Assembly: GCA_020809705.1 (NCBI GenBank)
Contig: CP085825.1
Location: forward strand, 5,642,001 to 5,706,000
From: Calonectria ilicicola
Taxonomy: Eukaryota > Ascomycota > Sordariomycetes > Hypocreales > Nectriaceae
Length of the DNA: 64,000 nt
Direction of reading: 5' to 3'
This document shows, in pieces, positions 13,989-26,942 of this stretch (its first letter is position 1; every line of letters begins with the position of its first letter). Below the pieces are notes generated by a model. The model was given only the letters and a program-made list of their open reading frames with translations. It made no database searches and was not told the origin of the DNA. Position numbers and translations under genes: made by a program.

Positions 13989-16032
13989 TCATCCATCCCG
14001 ACACAGACCATTCAAGGTATCCAGAACATCCTCAATGATGTCGCCCAGCGGTCCCTTTCTGTCGATGCACGGAGCAATTTGTGCACTGATTCCACTAAGA
14101 GCAGTGATGGAATGCGTATACCTCTGTCGCATACCTTTGCTCGCACTGACAAGCAGAGCGCAAGACAGTTGCAGCACAGCAAGTAGGGCCTCGTGTATTT
14201 GCAGAGGCTGTTGCTCCAGATTGGTGGCATCCATGGCCGCAGAAGCTGTGATAAAATCCATCCATGCTTCAGGAATCCCACCAGTCTCCTCTTCAACTAT
14301 AGGAAGAAGAATGCGCACAATGTCAATGGCGCGAGAGGCAGTGGCCCCGGGATCTGCAAGCGCCTTATACTGGAATATCGAGGTGAGGTCGCGGCAGAGG
14401 ACTTGCCAACCCTCGTTGGCCAGGAAGATCTCACGCCCCTTCTTTATCGTAATGAGGCCTTCGAGAGCAACAAGAACAGGAGAGCGGAAGTCCAGCTTCT
14501 CTTGAGAACTCGACTTGTATAGATCCATAAACATGTCCATCAGACCAGTGGCCTCTTTTTTCAATATGTCGTTGTCGTCTTCTCGAATCCAGATGGATAT
14601 CGCCCGTATGGCAGAAAGGATGAACATGTCCTCATCCGCATTGTTTTTCATCGAGTCCCAGGCAAGAGCATAGTGAGTGCCTGTGGCTGTCTCTATAGTT
14701 CCGGCACGGGCATCCGAGTGTAGGCCCATGGCACCAGCTACTGAGGCATCCCATCGGTCTCGGAGATACTCAATACTGACAGACATTGTCTCGTAAATGC
14801 TCTTTCGTAGCTTAAGAAGGTTATCAGGGGGCATGATGAATATTTCCAAGGATTCGTCATCGAGGGATTGGATTAGGTACCCCAAAAATATGGCTATAAT
14901 ATCAAAAGCGGATCCTAGTCGGCGAGATGTTTTGGGGTACTCAGGCTTGTTCAGGTGTTCTAATAGCAAGGGCACAGATGATCTGATGTCGATGAGTAAT
15001 AGGTTGACCAAGAGGAATGAATAAGCATTCCCATCCTCTGTGCTGTCAGAGAAAATGAGCTTCGAGGCTTCGGGCTGGTATGTTTGCAGTAGAGATGCAG
15101 TAGCGTTGGTGTAGGCTGAGCGTGCTTCTGGTGTCGGACGGCTGCCGACAAGTTGATGGATATGCTTCACGACACGCCCAAGCCACTTAGGATGGCGAGG
15201 AATGATCTAGGAGAGTGTTAGTCTGCAACCATATGGATTCCTTTTTTTAGGGAGGAGAAACCAACATCAGGGTTTGCATTACGGAGGAAGAGGCCCAGAA
15301 ACTCAAGTAGGGTCACCGCATCAGTACCTGTAAAGGAAGACACGACGCTCTGGAGCGTTTCATCTATTTGGTGTGCCAGGGCTGGCAAATCTTCGACCGT
15401 AGTCGCCGCATTCAACCATGAGAAACCGAGAATATCGAGCACCATCGGATGAGAAGTGCAGGCCTCGGTAACAGGACTAATGTCATCTACTTTGAGAAAA
15501 GTAGTGGCACCGTCCGGCGTACTGACCAGTGTATAGAGAATTTGCAGGATCAGCGTCAGGGTTTGGTCTGAACTACATCAACTGTCAGAATCCAGCCCCT
15601 CTTTTTTCATGGCATTATTGCTGCTTTCTTGGGGGCATACCTGTATAGAGCAGCATTAACGAGGCCCGGAATCCTGTCGAGGAATTTGCTGTCCTTGCCT
15701 GCACGGCCTGGCAGTAGAACCGCAAAAGTGTGCAAAACAGAAACGGCCAGATCAAGCATTTCTTTTGCATCTTGTTTGAAAGGTTTGGATCCGGTTCGGA
15801 TCAGCCGATCAAGAAATTTGGCTGATAGGCTATCCCAAAGACTCTGTATGATTTGCTCATCTTGTTGCAATTCTGGAGAGCTATCCAATATGGATTTAAG
15901 TAGAGCCAGCCCGACAAATCTCTGTGTGTCATCCTTCGTCCGCAACAGAGTTTTTATTTTTGAGATATCTGTCAGGCCGCTGGACTTAGAGTCAGTGCCT
16001 TGCGGCTCTGTGCTGGGAGTTGAGTCTTCCAT
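13989..16032 (-). CDS. Neurochondrin-family protein
   Basis: Three exons, complement(join(13989..15206,15266..15572,15641..16032)), encode 638 aa. The protein is built almost wholly of helices, as expected for the armadillo-like neurochondrin family; its cellular role in fungi is not established. The family start is clear in IKTLLRTKDDTQRFVGLALL near residues 26-45, followed by the typical DSLSAKFLDRLIRTG block. Later helical blocks include LSWLNAAT-like and NPDIIPRHPKWLGRVVKHI segments and a C-terminal GPLGDIIEDVLDTL. The first intron has a normal GTATGC donor. The second uses GTTGGT, a weaker donor, but the join gives NPD-IIPRHPKW in frame and avoids stops in the intron. The length fits fungal family members. 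The gene is convergent with the Vma22-like gene and divergent from the chloride transporter. Confidence 0.8.
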
Positions 16033-17272
16033 GATTAATTCTGGCGTACGTCACTCGCTTGCCTCAAGACGGTCCAGCAAAGTTGCGCATAGCCAGCGCC
16101 TGAGCTGGTTTTCGGAGACGCTTTAGTCGATATAAATGCAATACAAATTGCCCGTGTGCGTTGTTTCCTTTATTCCTGGCTTATTTGACAATAGACGGCA
16201 CAATGAGGCAAAGATGTTGAATTGTAACTGTCCAAGCCTGTGATGGATGACCCGCTATTTTCACAATTAATGCCCCCGCTAAGTGCATTGAAAGCAGTGA
16301 CAACCGTCTCTGTCAACTACCATAAACCAACCCAAAATACATATTGATATATGAAATTAGCAGGCCAAAAAAACTATTTCTAGTCCCTTCAATATTTGAT
16401 TCGTTTCTAAGGTGAAATAACGTTATTTTCTGTGTGATGTCTACCTTGTCGCTAAACTCCTTGTTACAAATCCAACGAGCAGGGAAAAGTATTTATGTTA
16501 TAATTTCCCATGCTAGGACCTAGGTCTATTTAGATTTATTTATCTAGTTCGACATTCATCTGGATGACCTATGCAAGAAGTGGTGATGTGAATAATCATT
16601 TGACACTATTCTTTCTTTCACACGCACATTCTCGTCATGATGCAACTTTCGGAGTAACGTCGGGCTGTTTACTAGCTAGTGATTTGAGCTGCCATGCTGA
16701 TTTAGGCGAGGTTGTTGTGCGTCACTAACAACTTCATTTTAGGCAGTGACTGAAATCCCATGTGAATATAAAGATAGGTGTCTCGAGGGGATAGTAAAGC
16801 AGTCTTTCCAATTGTGAACTCATTTCAATCTGAGATTAGAACCCTGTGCCATGGCTCCCATGATACCTTCAGCGTCGGAGCACTTACCACGGGCCGTGAG
16901 AACACCTCGTTGCGATTGCACAGAAGTCATGGCTCTTGGCATTGATATACAGCCCACTAAAGGCTGGATGAATATTCAAAATTCAATTGGAATAGAGAAT
17001 CTCCCTGTCCCAATTCTGCATCGATTGGAGTTTGAACCTGTCAAGCCCAAGGGCAGCAAATTAATTGCATTAACCAGAAGGCATGCCTCCCTGTAAATTT
17101 ACTTGGACTGCGCCCGACTCCTGTAAACACCGATCGCGCAGCCACTTGAGGCACCACAGCCACGCTTCAACACGGCCTTGTATAGCTGCTACCTGCTCCA
17201 GCACGCCACCTTCCACCATTTCTCGACGACCCGCAAAACTCCAGACTTTGGGCGTCGCCAGAACACCATGGT
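16033..17272. other. Divergent promoter region, neurochondrin-like and CLC genes
   Basis: About 1.2 kb separate the two divergent starts. An 81-codon open frame at 16851-17096 (+) has a good ATG context, and a TATA-like ATATAAAG lies about 80 bases upstream of it. It shows no domain or signal peptide and is probably chance or part of a longer leader. Immediately before the CLC start a two-codon upstream frame is present (ATG at 17268). Confidence 0.4.
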
Positions 17273-20263
17273 ATGAGTCGCATCATGTCTGGAGCATCCC
17301 AGAACGACCCGTACGCCTTCGCCTCAACATCTGCCTCCTCCTCGGCGCATGAGACGCCCAACTCCAACTCCGACGACCGTGACGAGCTCGACTTCCTTGG
17401 CCACGACGATGACGATGAAGCGACCCGCCGTGTGTTAGACGACGACCCTCTCCAGGGCGACCTGAGCACCCCGATATCCTTCAAGCGCAGGCAGCCACGA
17501 TCTCAGCCATCAGGCCCCTCTCGCCTTCTATCTGCCATCACCGGCTCGCGATCGCCCTTCGCCAACCCTTCAGCATCACCCTCGACCCGAGGCGCTTCTC
17601 CTGCTGTTCTCCCCGCCTCCAGCAGCCCATCAAACCATGCCCCGAGCGCCCTAAATGCTTCGTCCAAGGATGCAGTGCCCCTCGATTGGTACATGGAAGG
17701 CCCCGGTCGGCGTGTGGCATACGAGAACTTGACAGCTATCGATTGGATCTTTGAATATACCAAGGAGCGCCAGCGCCTGCGCTACCTATACTCAAATGCT
17801 AGCGGCGTCATCGGCTACGTCCAGCGCCTTCTCGATGCAAGCCAGGTCTGGGTCATCCTGCTGTTGACAGGTATGCTGGTCGGCGCAATTGCTGCTGGCA
17901 TTGACGTCTGCACCGACTGGCTTGCTGATCTCAAGGTGGGCTATTGCTCTAGTGGGCCTGAGGGTGGCCATTTCTATTTGAACAAAGCATTTTGCTGCTA
18001 TGGGTACGACCAGGGCTCCAAGTGCGACGGGTGGAAGTCTTGGGGCGACGCGCTGGGCGTTAGTTCAGCTCTTGGGAAGTGGTTTGTTGAGTACTTGTTC
18101 TTCATCGTCTTTTCGGTACGACTTGAGAACCTTCGCTCTTGCCCCTCATCAACAGACAGCTCAACTAACAGAGGTATAACTAGATTTTTGTCGCATATCT
18201 TGCTGCGATTCTAGTGCAAGAATATGCCATTTATGCCAAGCATAGCGGTCTCCCTGAGATCAAGACAGTGTTGGGTGGCTTTGTTATCCAGCGATTCCTT
18301 GGCACATGGACATTGATCACCAAGTCTTTCGGCCTGGTATAGTCCCCATTTATCGCTCCCTCATGATTCTCTTCTAACCTTTTTAGGTTCTTGCTGTGGC
18401 ATCTGGCATGTGGCTTGGCAAGGAGGGCCCCCTTGTCCATGTTGCTTGCTGTTGCGCCAACTTGTTCGTCAAGCTATTTCGCAACATCAATGAGAATGAA
18501 GGTAAGTCATTTACCGCCCGCCCCATTGGGTACATAGCTCACCTATCGTAGCTCGAAAAAGAGAGGTGCTATCAGCCGCCGCAGCGGCGGGTATCTCCGT
18601 CGCCTTTAGTTCCCCTATCGGTGGTGTCCTCTTCAGTCTCGAGGTTTGTTAGACATATGTCCCTCTTCCATGGCCAGCTTGAAGGCTCACAAATGACAGC
18701 AATTGTCCTATTATTTCCCTGACAAGACCATGTGGCAAAGTTTCGTATGCGCCATGACAGCCGCTGTTGTTCTACAAGCATTTGACCCCTTCCGGTCAGG
18801 CAAGCTTGTCATGTACCAGGTCCAATACAGCGTCCCATGGCATCGATTCGAGATCATGCCATATGCCATCCTCGGCATAATAGGAGTTAGTGCCCCTCTG
18901 AACACCAAAGTATCATGTAGTGGGCTAACAGTTGCTTCAGGGTGTGTATGGTGGGCTCTTCATCAAGGCTAACATGGCCGTCGCTCGTTGGAAAAAGGCA
19001 AACACCTGGCTTCCCGGCCCTATTGCTCAAGTCTTGATAGTGGCTTTCTTAACGGCGCTTATCAACTACCCCAACTTTTACATGAAGTTCCAGGCTTCTG
19101 AGCTTGTTTCTAACTTGTTTACTGATTGCTCTCGGGTCCTCGATGACCAAATTGGTCTCTGCAAGACCGGTGCCGCCTCTGCTAGCACAATTGTGCTGCT
19201 TGTCTTTGCTGCTGTGGTTGGCTTCTTTCTCGCCTCCATCACCTTCGGCTTGCAAATACCTGCGGGTATTCTTCTGCCATCCATGGCCATTGGTGCTTTA
19301 GCGGGACGTGCCGTTGGCATCATCATGGAAATTTGGGTCACGAATCACCCCGGTTTCTTCATCTTCTCCTCGTGCGAGCCTGATGTTCCCTGCGTCATCC
19401 CCGGTACCTACGCCATTGTCGGCGCGGCAGCTGCTCTCGCCGGTGTCACTCGAATGACCGTTTCCATCGTCGTCATCATGTTTGAGCTGACCGGCGCCCT
19501 CACCTATGTTCTCCCGATTATGATTGCTGTCATGATTTCCAAGTGGGTTGGCGATGCCTTCTCTCGCCAAGGCATCTACGAAGCCTGGATTCACTTCAAC
19601 GAATACCCATTCCTCGACAACAGCGAGGAGATGGTCATTCCCGATATTCCTGCGTCCCAAATCATGACGCGTATTGAGGATCTCGTCGTCCTCACGGCCA
19701 CTGGTCACACCATCGCCTCCCTCGGCACCATCCTTGAAATGCATCCGTACCGCGGCTTCCCCGTGATTTCAGACCCCCGCGAGGCCACACTCCTGGGCTA
19801 CATCTCCCGTACCGAGTTGGCCTACAATCTCCGCGCTTCAACCCAGCCGCCGAGGTCACTACCACCCGAGACAGAAGCCTTCTTCTCCCACCAACCCCTG
19901 GCTGATCCACGCTCCACGCTTGACCTCCGCCCCTGGATGGATCAGACACCGCTCACCCTCCCATCACACAGCGCTCTACACCTCGTCGCCAGCTACTTTC
20001 AGAAACTCGGCCTCCGCTATGTCCTCTTCAGCGACCGCGGCGTGCTCCAGGGTCTGCTCACAAAGAAGGACGTCTGGTACGTCCTCAATGGCGCTGCCGA
20101 AACCCGTCGCACTAGCAGCCTCCCGGCGGCACCCGGCATGGAAACGGGCGTTACGGGTATTGTCAATGATGATAACGATGCCCGCGAGCAGCATGGCCTA
20201 CTACGGGGCACTGATGACGTGGATGACCAGGACAGTATTCGTGGCGCGGGTCCGATGTTATAG
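17273..20263 (+). CDS. CLC-type voltage-gated chloride channel/antiporter with CBS domains
   Basis: Six exons, join(17273..18115,18184..18336,18387..18501,18552..18643,18700..18885,18941..20263), encode 903 aa (899 from the in-frame ATG at 17285). CLC proteins are dimeric chloride channels or chloride/proton exchangers of vacuole, Golgi or plasma membrane. After a disordered acidic and Ser-rich N-terminus (about 1-140) comes the helical core with the selectivity motifs [13 protein letters not shown] (gating Glu near residue 345) and [12 protein letters not shown]. The C-terminus carries two CBS domains, [13 protein letters not shown] onward and [14 protein letters not shown] onward, which bind nucleotides in relatives. 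At the position of the second, proton-handling glutamate of exchangers the sequence is LEQLSYYF, with Gln after the first Glu. Introns are 48-68 nt and all joins keep frame. The gene is tail-to-tail with DNA ligase I. Confidence 0.93.
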
Positions 20264-20604
20264 ACAGTTTGTTTTAGAAAGGGTAGACGCAAGTATCATC
20301 ACTTTTTTAATATGGTTCAAGCGTGATGCGTTCCTAGTTCTGATAGGCAATTTTTATTGTTTGGAATTATTAAATTAGCACCCAGCTCAGATTCGTCTCG
20401 CGGTGCTTGCTTCAAGTGTGTCCGTCAAATCGTATTGTTCATGGGATGATGCAGTGCTATAGTACAAATACGTCTTCGTAAAAGCAAACGAGATAGATGT
20501 TTGTTTGTTCCTTCTCCGCCTTTATCTCCTTCGAGAAGCAAGGTAAGCAAAATCGCTCACTCCTCTCAACCCTATGTCTTCACCCGAACACAGTTCAGAG
20601 GCCT
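20264..20604. other. Convergent 3' intergenic region
   Basis: The 341 bases between the stop codons of the CLC gene (+) and DNA ligase I (-) must hold both 3' ends. The sequence is slightly AT-rich. No gene is visible. Confidence 0.45.
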
Positions 20605-23446
20605 CTAGTATTCGAAATCATCATCCACAGCAGGACCCTTGCTCTTTGTCACGCTCTCCTGCTTACGGTACATCTCAGCAACCTGCCTGCTGGAGGTGGC
20701 CGCATCGGGGTTCTTGTCATCGCGCACACGAATGAATCGCGGGAAGCGCAAACTGATGCCCTTTTCTCCGGCAGGGTCGACACCCTCCTTGGCACCGGCC
20801 TTGTAGCGCGGGCTGAGGGTCAGATCTGCCGTCTTGACCTCCCAGACGAAACGAGGTTCAAACCATACATCAGGCTGATGCTGGCCACCGGAAGAGTGTG
20901 AATAGAAAGGCTTAGGACGGTCAATGGTGATTTCAGATAGTTGCTTATGCAGATCTTCGAGGACTTGTTCCGAGAAGCCAGTACCAATGTTACAGACCGT
21001 CTCGTACGTCTCTGTATTAGGATTGTAACACGCAAGAAGGAATGCACCGTAAACCGCGGTTCGTTTACCCCTGCCGTAGTATGCTCCCAAGACAACAAGA
21101 TCAAGGGAGTCACCCACGCCAGAAAGATAATCTTTCTTAATCTAAAAGAATAGCTGTCAGCGTCACCTCACACATTGGTACAATCTGGATTGGCTTACCT
21201 TGAGCCAATTTCGACTGCGCTTGCTGGGCTCATATCCACTCTCAGTGCCATCAAGCATCTTCACCATGAGACCTTCGCACGATGCCTTCACACTCTCGTC
21301 GAGGAAAACCTGAATTTCTTCCAATTCTTGGCCGTCCATGTGCGTAGCAAGCGCAAATTCTCCTTCGACTGGCACGAAAGCTTCCTGGAGGAGTGCTCGG
21401 CGTTCGCGTAGCGACTTCTCAACAACAGCTGCGCCATTGAGATAGAGAAGATCAAATGCAAACACACAAACTTTGACCTTGACATCTTCCAGCTTGACGT
21501 CCTTCTTTTTGCGGGTCATCAGCTGTTGGAAAGGCAACACCTTTTTCTCATCGACATCCCAAGCTACAGTCTCACAATCCAATACAAAGCTCTTAGTATC
21601 GGGCTTGACCCAAGTTTGCAGCTTGGCCAGGATATCGGGATACTTCTTGGATAAGTCCTCCGAATTTCTAGAGAAAATGCTGGCAACTCCAGCTCCAACT
21701 TCTCTGGAAGCTCCTTGAGTCGACGAACTCAATTGTTCGGAAGAATCTTTGGCCACATAGTGGATCTGTGCCCTCTCGCCATCATATTTATACTCGCATG
21801 TGAATTTTTGGTTGTCGAATCGATCCAGTACCTCCGTGATTGCCTTGGTGGGCTTAGCCAACATGGGTTTTAGGGGTACTCCAGGACGAAGCTTGCAGTT
21901 GTCACGAAGTTTCATAACACCATGCTCCAGCATAGCGGGGATAATTACGTCGTAGCTTGGAAGCTCACTAAAAATCGTTAGCAAGGGGGGGGGCAAAAAA
22001 CCGATAGGCGAAGGCTGAAACGCACCTGTATACTGTTTTGAGGATGGACTCTCCCTGCTCTAGATCTACGGTTGTGGGTGACTTGCCTTGAGTCTCTGCC
22101 TCATGTGCGACTATAGCATGGGCGAGCGAGACCAGAACAGTCTTCTCAGCGAGGCCCAGTCGAAGTTTACCTTCCAAGAAACGGACAATGAACTTGGCTT
22201 CACTGGGCCCTCCCTTATCCGTGTTTACGTCAATCTTGCCAAGAGAATGAGCATCAGCTGCCGAGAGCAACTTCTTGATCAAATCCACCTTTCGCCCTTG
22301 GGCACCATTACCAGTAACGGTAGCAATATTCATCAGGCCCTGATGAACTCCCCTGATTGTAAGGGGCTTGGGCTTAAACATGGTAGGCTGCGTAGATCGA
22401 CTCTTCACTGCCACAAGACCAAGGTCACCAATTTCCTTCTGATCGGCCTTGATGACCTGGAGACTTCGGCCGGTTGTTTCACCAATAGCCTTCATGATCA
22501 ACGACTCACCAATGCCAAGCTCGATGCCAGCATAGTCAGGAGCAAGCTTGTTGATCATGAGCAATACAGTCGGAAGCAGATCCTCGGGGGTGAGACGCAT
22601 AACCTGGCGCAGAAATAGTGAACAATGCTCCATAATTATCAGCCGCTTGGTGGTCATCTCGATGGGGGAAAAAGTTGTGCAAAGCGCCGCATAAGGGACT
22701 GGAGTACCGGGCTTCCAGTCGGGATAGGGGTCTTTGCTCTTGGCCTTAAGGGTTGTCTGGACTTTCTGTCGAGCCTTAGCAGCTGCCTCTGGCTTCTCAT
22801 CATCGGCATCCTCAACCTCAGATGCAGATGCTGAAGATTCCTCCTCTTTGACAGACTCATCCCCATCCTCTGCCGCAGGCGCAGGCTCTTTCTTGGCTTT
22901 TGATTTCTTGGGTGACTTCTTTGGTGACTTCTTGGGCGAGGACTTTGGTGATTTTGACCTTCGCTGGGGACTGGGAGACCTTTGTTTCTTGACGACCGTG
23001 TTCACTTCTTCATCTTCATCCTCTTCATCCTCAACTCTATTGCGGGCTCGTCGCGCTCGCTTCGTGACTGGGGCATCGTCATCCTCTTCTTCCTTCTTGA
23101 CGCTGGGCTCCTCCGGAGCTACATTCTTTTCGGTGGATCTCGTGCGCTTCTTGGAATCTGCGATTCAATTAGAGACGTAACAATGCATAGCCCCAAAATG
23201 CCCTTACCTTTCTCAGTATCCGAAGCTTCTTTGGAGCTCGCTTCCTCCTCCTTTACCTCTTCCTTCTTTGGCTTGGTGCTAAAGGCGAGCTTCGTCTGCT
23301 TGGGCGGCGCACCCTTTGCACCAAAAAACTTCCTGCGCAGCAAGCTTAGTTAGCAGAGATCCTCACCATGCGACAACTGCGTCGACACACCCCAGCGTGG
23401 TCTGCGAAGGCTTGACATACTGCAATTTCGCCTGTTGCGGAGCCAT
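20605..23446 (-). CDS. cdc9: ATP-dependent DNA ligase I
   Basis: Five exons, complement(join(20605..21141,21199..21967,22026..23157,23208..23332,23391..23446)), encode 872 aa. The enzyme seals nicks during Okazaki-fragment joining and excision repair in the nucleus. Residues 15-22 (QTTLGKFF) form a perfect PCNA-interacting box, and it is split by the first intron. A long Lys/Ser/Glu-rich disordered tail follows, with SPKKSPKKSPKKS repeats that resemble nuclear-localisation and kinase sites. The DNA-binding domain spans roughly residues 200-440. The adenylation domain contains the catalytic lysine in EYKYDGER (about K498), and the C-terminal OB-fold ends with RFPRFIRVRDDKNPDAATSS. Domain order and length match fungal Cdc9/LIG1 rather than ligase IV, which has C-terminal BRCT domains. 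All joins keep frame and use GT-AG ends. Confidence 0.96.
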
Positions 23447-25489
23447 TGTCCAGATATTTTGCGAAATACAGCAAATTGGACGTTGTATGACGATTCTTGA
23501 GGCGGGATGAGGGGGAAAGGCAATGGTGAAGCCTCGCCGACAGGTGACACTCGATCTAAGCATGACACGCGCCGCCAGGCAGAACCGCGTTAATTGAATT
23601 GCGCGACGAGGGAAGGATGTCCAGGCACGCGTCGCGTGCCCACCCAGGCAACCAACAAGTAGTGGGGCTGAGACCCTGAAAATCGGGGAAACAGCTAGGC
23701 CGAGATCGCCTGGCAGTTCATTGGAGTCCGCTAAAACTTGCTGAGATCTGGACAAGTAGTGGCCATCGCAAACAAGGCTTGCTCAATCAGAAAAATGGCA
23801 GGTCGAATTGGTAGAATTCATTGGTATTTTTGTCCACATGATAGCTTAAACTATGCAAAACCACTTTGAAGTATATCTCGGCTGCAACTTTAACCCCACA
23901 TGCTGCCTCAACCCAGTGAAGATGATGCAATCCAGTTTACCGAGCCTTGTCGATCATAGAAATCCACCAGGACGGCATCAGAGGCGAATTTAGTAACCCA
24001 AAATTCTTAGTGCGTTGTTCCATCAAAAAGTTTCTAGAACCTCTTGAAAGTCCATGTGCCTGTCTGGTCACCGAGCATGTAAATCTTCATCCCAGGCCAT
24101 CGAATAGCGATGTCACCTGTCAAGGATAAGAAGCAAAAACTTCAACCCTAGAGATATATCATGACAGCAGAGTTCCCTAAAGATAATATGCTCTTGTGGT
24201 TACAGGATCAAATTTATACACAGATGGCCACCGTTAAGCACCTCGTCCAAGAAATGTTTCGTCTATAACAGGACTGCCCTCGCTGTCTAGACTTCTCATC
24301 GTACAATCCTCCATTGACTAAGTGATGTTGCTACAGCATGACTGACCAGAGCTCACCCAAGAGGAGCCCAATTCTTTCTAGCATCTAGTCAGTTCTTTGC
24401 ACAAAAGTCAGCATTCGACATCGAGCCTTTAAGTTGACCATTTCCTCGAATTGACGTGGTTAATTTTGACTTCTCGATAAACTCCTATTACTTGCTTTAT
24501 GGAAATTATAGGATTTTGGAGTCAATAGGGTTTTCCCATCCACATTCAGGATGCATGAAGACGAGCACTTAAACCACTGCATCGATTCCATTTCCCTCTT
24601 CTCAATGCTTGCAATCCATAGCATGTAAAATAAAATTAAAATATATATATATATGACATTCCAAGCATTACATAAATTATTTTACAGGTTCCATCTCGTC
24701 AACACCAGAAGCTTATCATCATACCGTGCATCCAGCTTCATGGCAAACTACATCCTCAAGTATCTGTCTGATTAGACTAGGGAGGTTGTATTAGAGAGGT
24801 GATTACTAAGAGGTGAACAGGTATTTTAGATTACTATGGGTGAATGATTTGTTTTGCAATGGAGTGGGTGCCGGTCCTCAACATAACACCAGCCTTCCAA
24901 CATTGACTCTCTAACAACATCCCAACATCCTGTGTGGGGCCGATATGTTGACACCAAGACACCACAATATAGCCAATCACTTTTCAGGGCTCATGTTTAA
25001 GCCATCCAAAACAGGACACTGCGTACAAGGAGCGTGTAAATGAACCGACATGAAGCCCCATGCTGCCACTGGCAAGCTCACAATAAACAACCTCAGAACA
25101 ATAAGCAAAATAAGACCTCATGCATCACTGAAGTCGTGGACCAACATGTTCAACAATACTACATATAACCCGAAGATCAGGCTGAAATCATAGACTGAGA
25201 CAAAGTTGCTAGGCCTTCCTGGTGTTGCAGCCAGCCAGCTCTTGTCACCAATATCCCAACATCCAGCAGTTTCTCATGGCACGACGCTTTATGACCAATG
25301 GGAGAAATATTCGTTTTCGGCACACTTGGCGCAATCTTGCTTTATCTCACAAGTAAACACAGGCCCTAACCCGTGTGCATTTGGCTAATATGGGTAGCCC
25401 TCTAATCATGGATGTATATTACAGTAGGCAACAAAGGTGTTAGGAATCATTACATGTAGCTCAATCCTCCGCTCCTTAGTCCTTCTTCC
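23447..25489. other. Intergenic, ligase promoter and E1-alpha 3' side
   Basis: Two kilobases between two minus-strand genes. The part next to 23446 is the ligase promoter. The rest is moderately AT-rich, with a short AT dinucleotide run near 24640-24655, and has only open frames of about 60 codons without domains. I see no gene, tRNA or repeat. Confidence 0.45.
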
Positions 25490-26942
25490 TTAGTTGAAGT
25501 AGTGGTTTTCCTCAGCGATTCGTCCACGGATGAACTGGGGCTCAGTGCCCTTAACGTAAATGTCCTCGAACAGAATATCGGGGGTAGCGGCAGGGGGGGC
25601 CATGGCCTCAGCGGCAGCAACCTCCTCATTGACCTTGGCGCGAGCCTCCTTGTCAAGCTGCTTCAGCTCATCCTCGGTAGCAACCTCCCAGTCGAGAATC
25701 TTCTGCTTAAGACCGGAGATAGGGTCGTTGGTAGAACGCATGCGCTGAATCTCCTCACGGGTTCGGTAGGTGGTACCAGGGTCGGACATGGAGTGACCAC
25801 CATATCGGTATGTGACGTACTCGAGAACAAGAGGACCCTTATCGGCAACGGTCCACTCCTTTCCGTACTTAACAGCGGCCTTGACAGCAAGGACGTCCAT
25901 ACCGTTGACCTTCAGACCAGGGATGTACTGACCACGCTTGTAGTAGTCGGTCAGGGCGGACGAACGAGCAGCAGAGGTGCCCATACCGTACTTGTTGTCT
26001 ACATTATTCGTTAGAGTCGAATTATCAGCAGGACGAGAAATAGTTGCACTCACTCTCACAGCCGAAAAGGGCGGGGAGCTTCCAGAGCTTGGCCATGTTG
26101 AAAGCCTCAAAGACCTGGCCCTGGTTGCTGGCACCATCACCGTAGAGGATAATGGAGGCGTTCTTGTTGCCGTTGTACTTGTGGGCGAAAGCCAAACCAG
26201 CACCAACAGGGACCTGAGCACCGACGATACCGTTGCCTCCGTAGAAGTTCTTGGCGAACATGTGCATGGAACCACCCTTACCGTATGCGATACCCTCACG
26301 GCGGCCGAGAAGCTCACCAATGATAGATCGGACGGTACCACCACGCATCAGAGCGAAGCCGTGGCAACGGTACGAGGTGATAATGTCGTCTTCCTTGGTA
26401 ATAGCGTGCTCAATACCGACGGCAACGGCCTCTTGACCAGTAGACAAATGGCAGAAACCACGGATCTTCTTCTCCTTGTACAAACGATCGGCGGCCATCT
26501 CCATCTGACTGCGGGATTATTAGCGATTTCGGCCCCAATGGGTTGGCAGCATGGAATTGAAACGTACCGGATGCTGACCATATCGTAGTACATGTCCTTA
26601 AGCTCCTTCTTGGTCACCTCGAGGGTGTAAGGGGGAGGGTCTAGCTCGTAGGTCTCGAAGCTCTCATCGCTGAGGTCGACAGAGAAGGGCTCGTCGTCGG
26701 CCTGGGGCGGAAGATGGGTCAGTAATTGATATCATACACAATTCAGGCCGGAGCGGGCGGGCTGGGAGAGAGGCTTTCTTCCTCCAACTCTCGGTCTGGA
26801 AAGGGCGCATTTCGCTCACCTGAGGGACAGAGTGGCTCAGCGAGGCCGAAGCAGCGTTGGTGGTGACGGTGCGAGCAGTGATAGCTCTGGGGACGGTGCG
26901 CAAAGGCAGCGCCCTGGGGACTCGGAGAGCTCTGGACAACAT
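25490..26942 (-). CDS. pda1: Pyruvate dehydrogenase E1 component, alpha subunit (mitochondrial)
   Basis: Four exons, complement(join(25490..25998,26054..26508,26568..26701,26820..26942)), encode 406 aa. With the beta subunit it decarboxylates pyruvate on thiamine diphosphate in the mitochondrial pyruvate dehydrogenase complex. Residues 1-30 are Arg-, Ala- and Ser/Thr-rich without acidic residues, a typical matrix-targeting presequence. The thiamine-diphosphate motif begins at [10 protein letters not shown] and ends with [11 protein letters not shown], which is recreated exactly by splicing exon 3 to exon 4. The phosphorylation loop is present as [20 protein letters not shown], so control by pyruvate dehydrogenase kinase is expected. 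The family segments [10 protein letters not shown] and GKGGSMHMF are also intact. Its length matches other fungal E1-alpha chains, and nothing suggests inactivity. Confidence 0.97.

Noticed and set aside
16851..17096. 81-codon plus-strand frame with good ATG context upstream of the CLC gene
   Set aside because: No domain, signal peptide or compositional signal. It could be part of a leader. Not called without transcript or conservation data.
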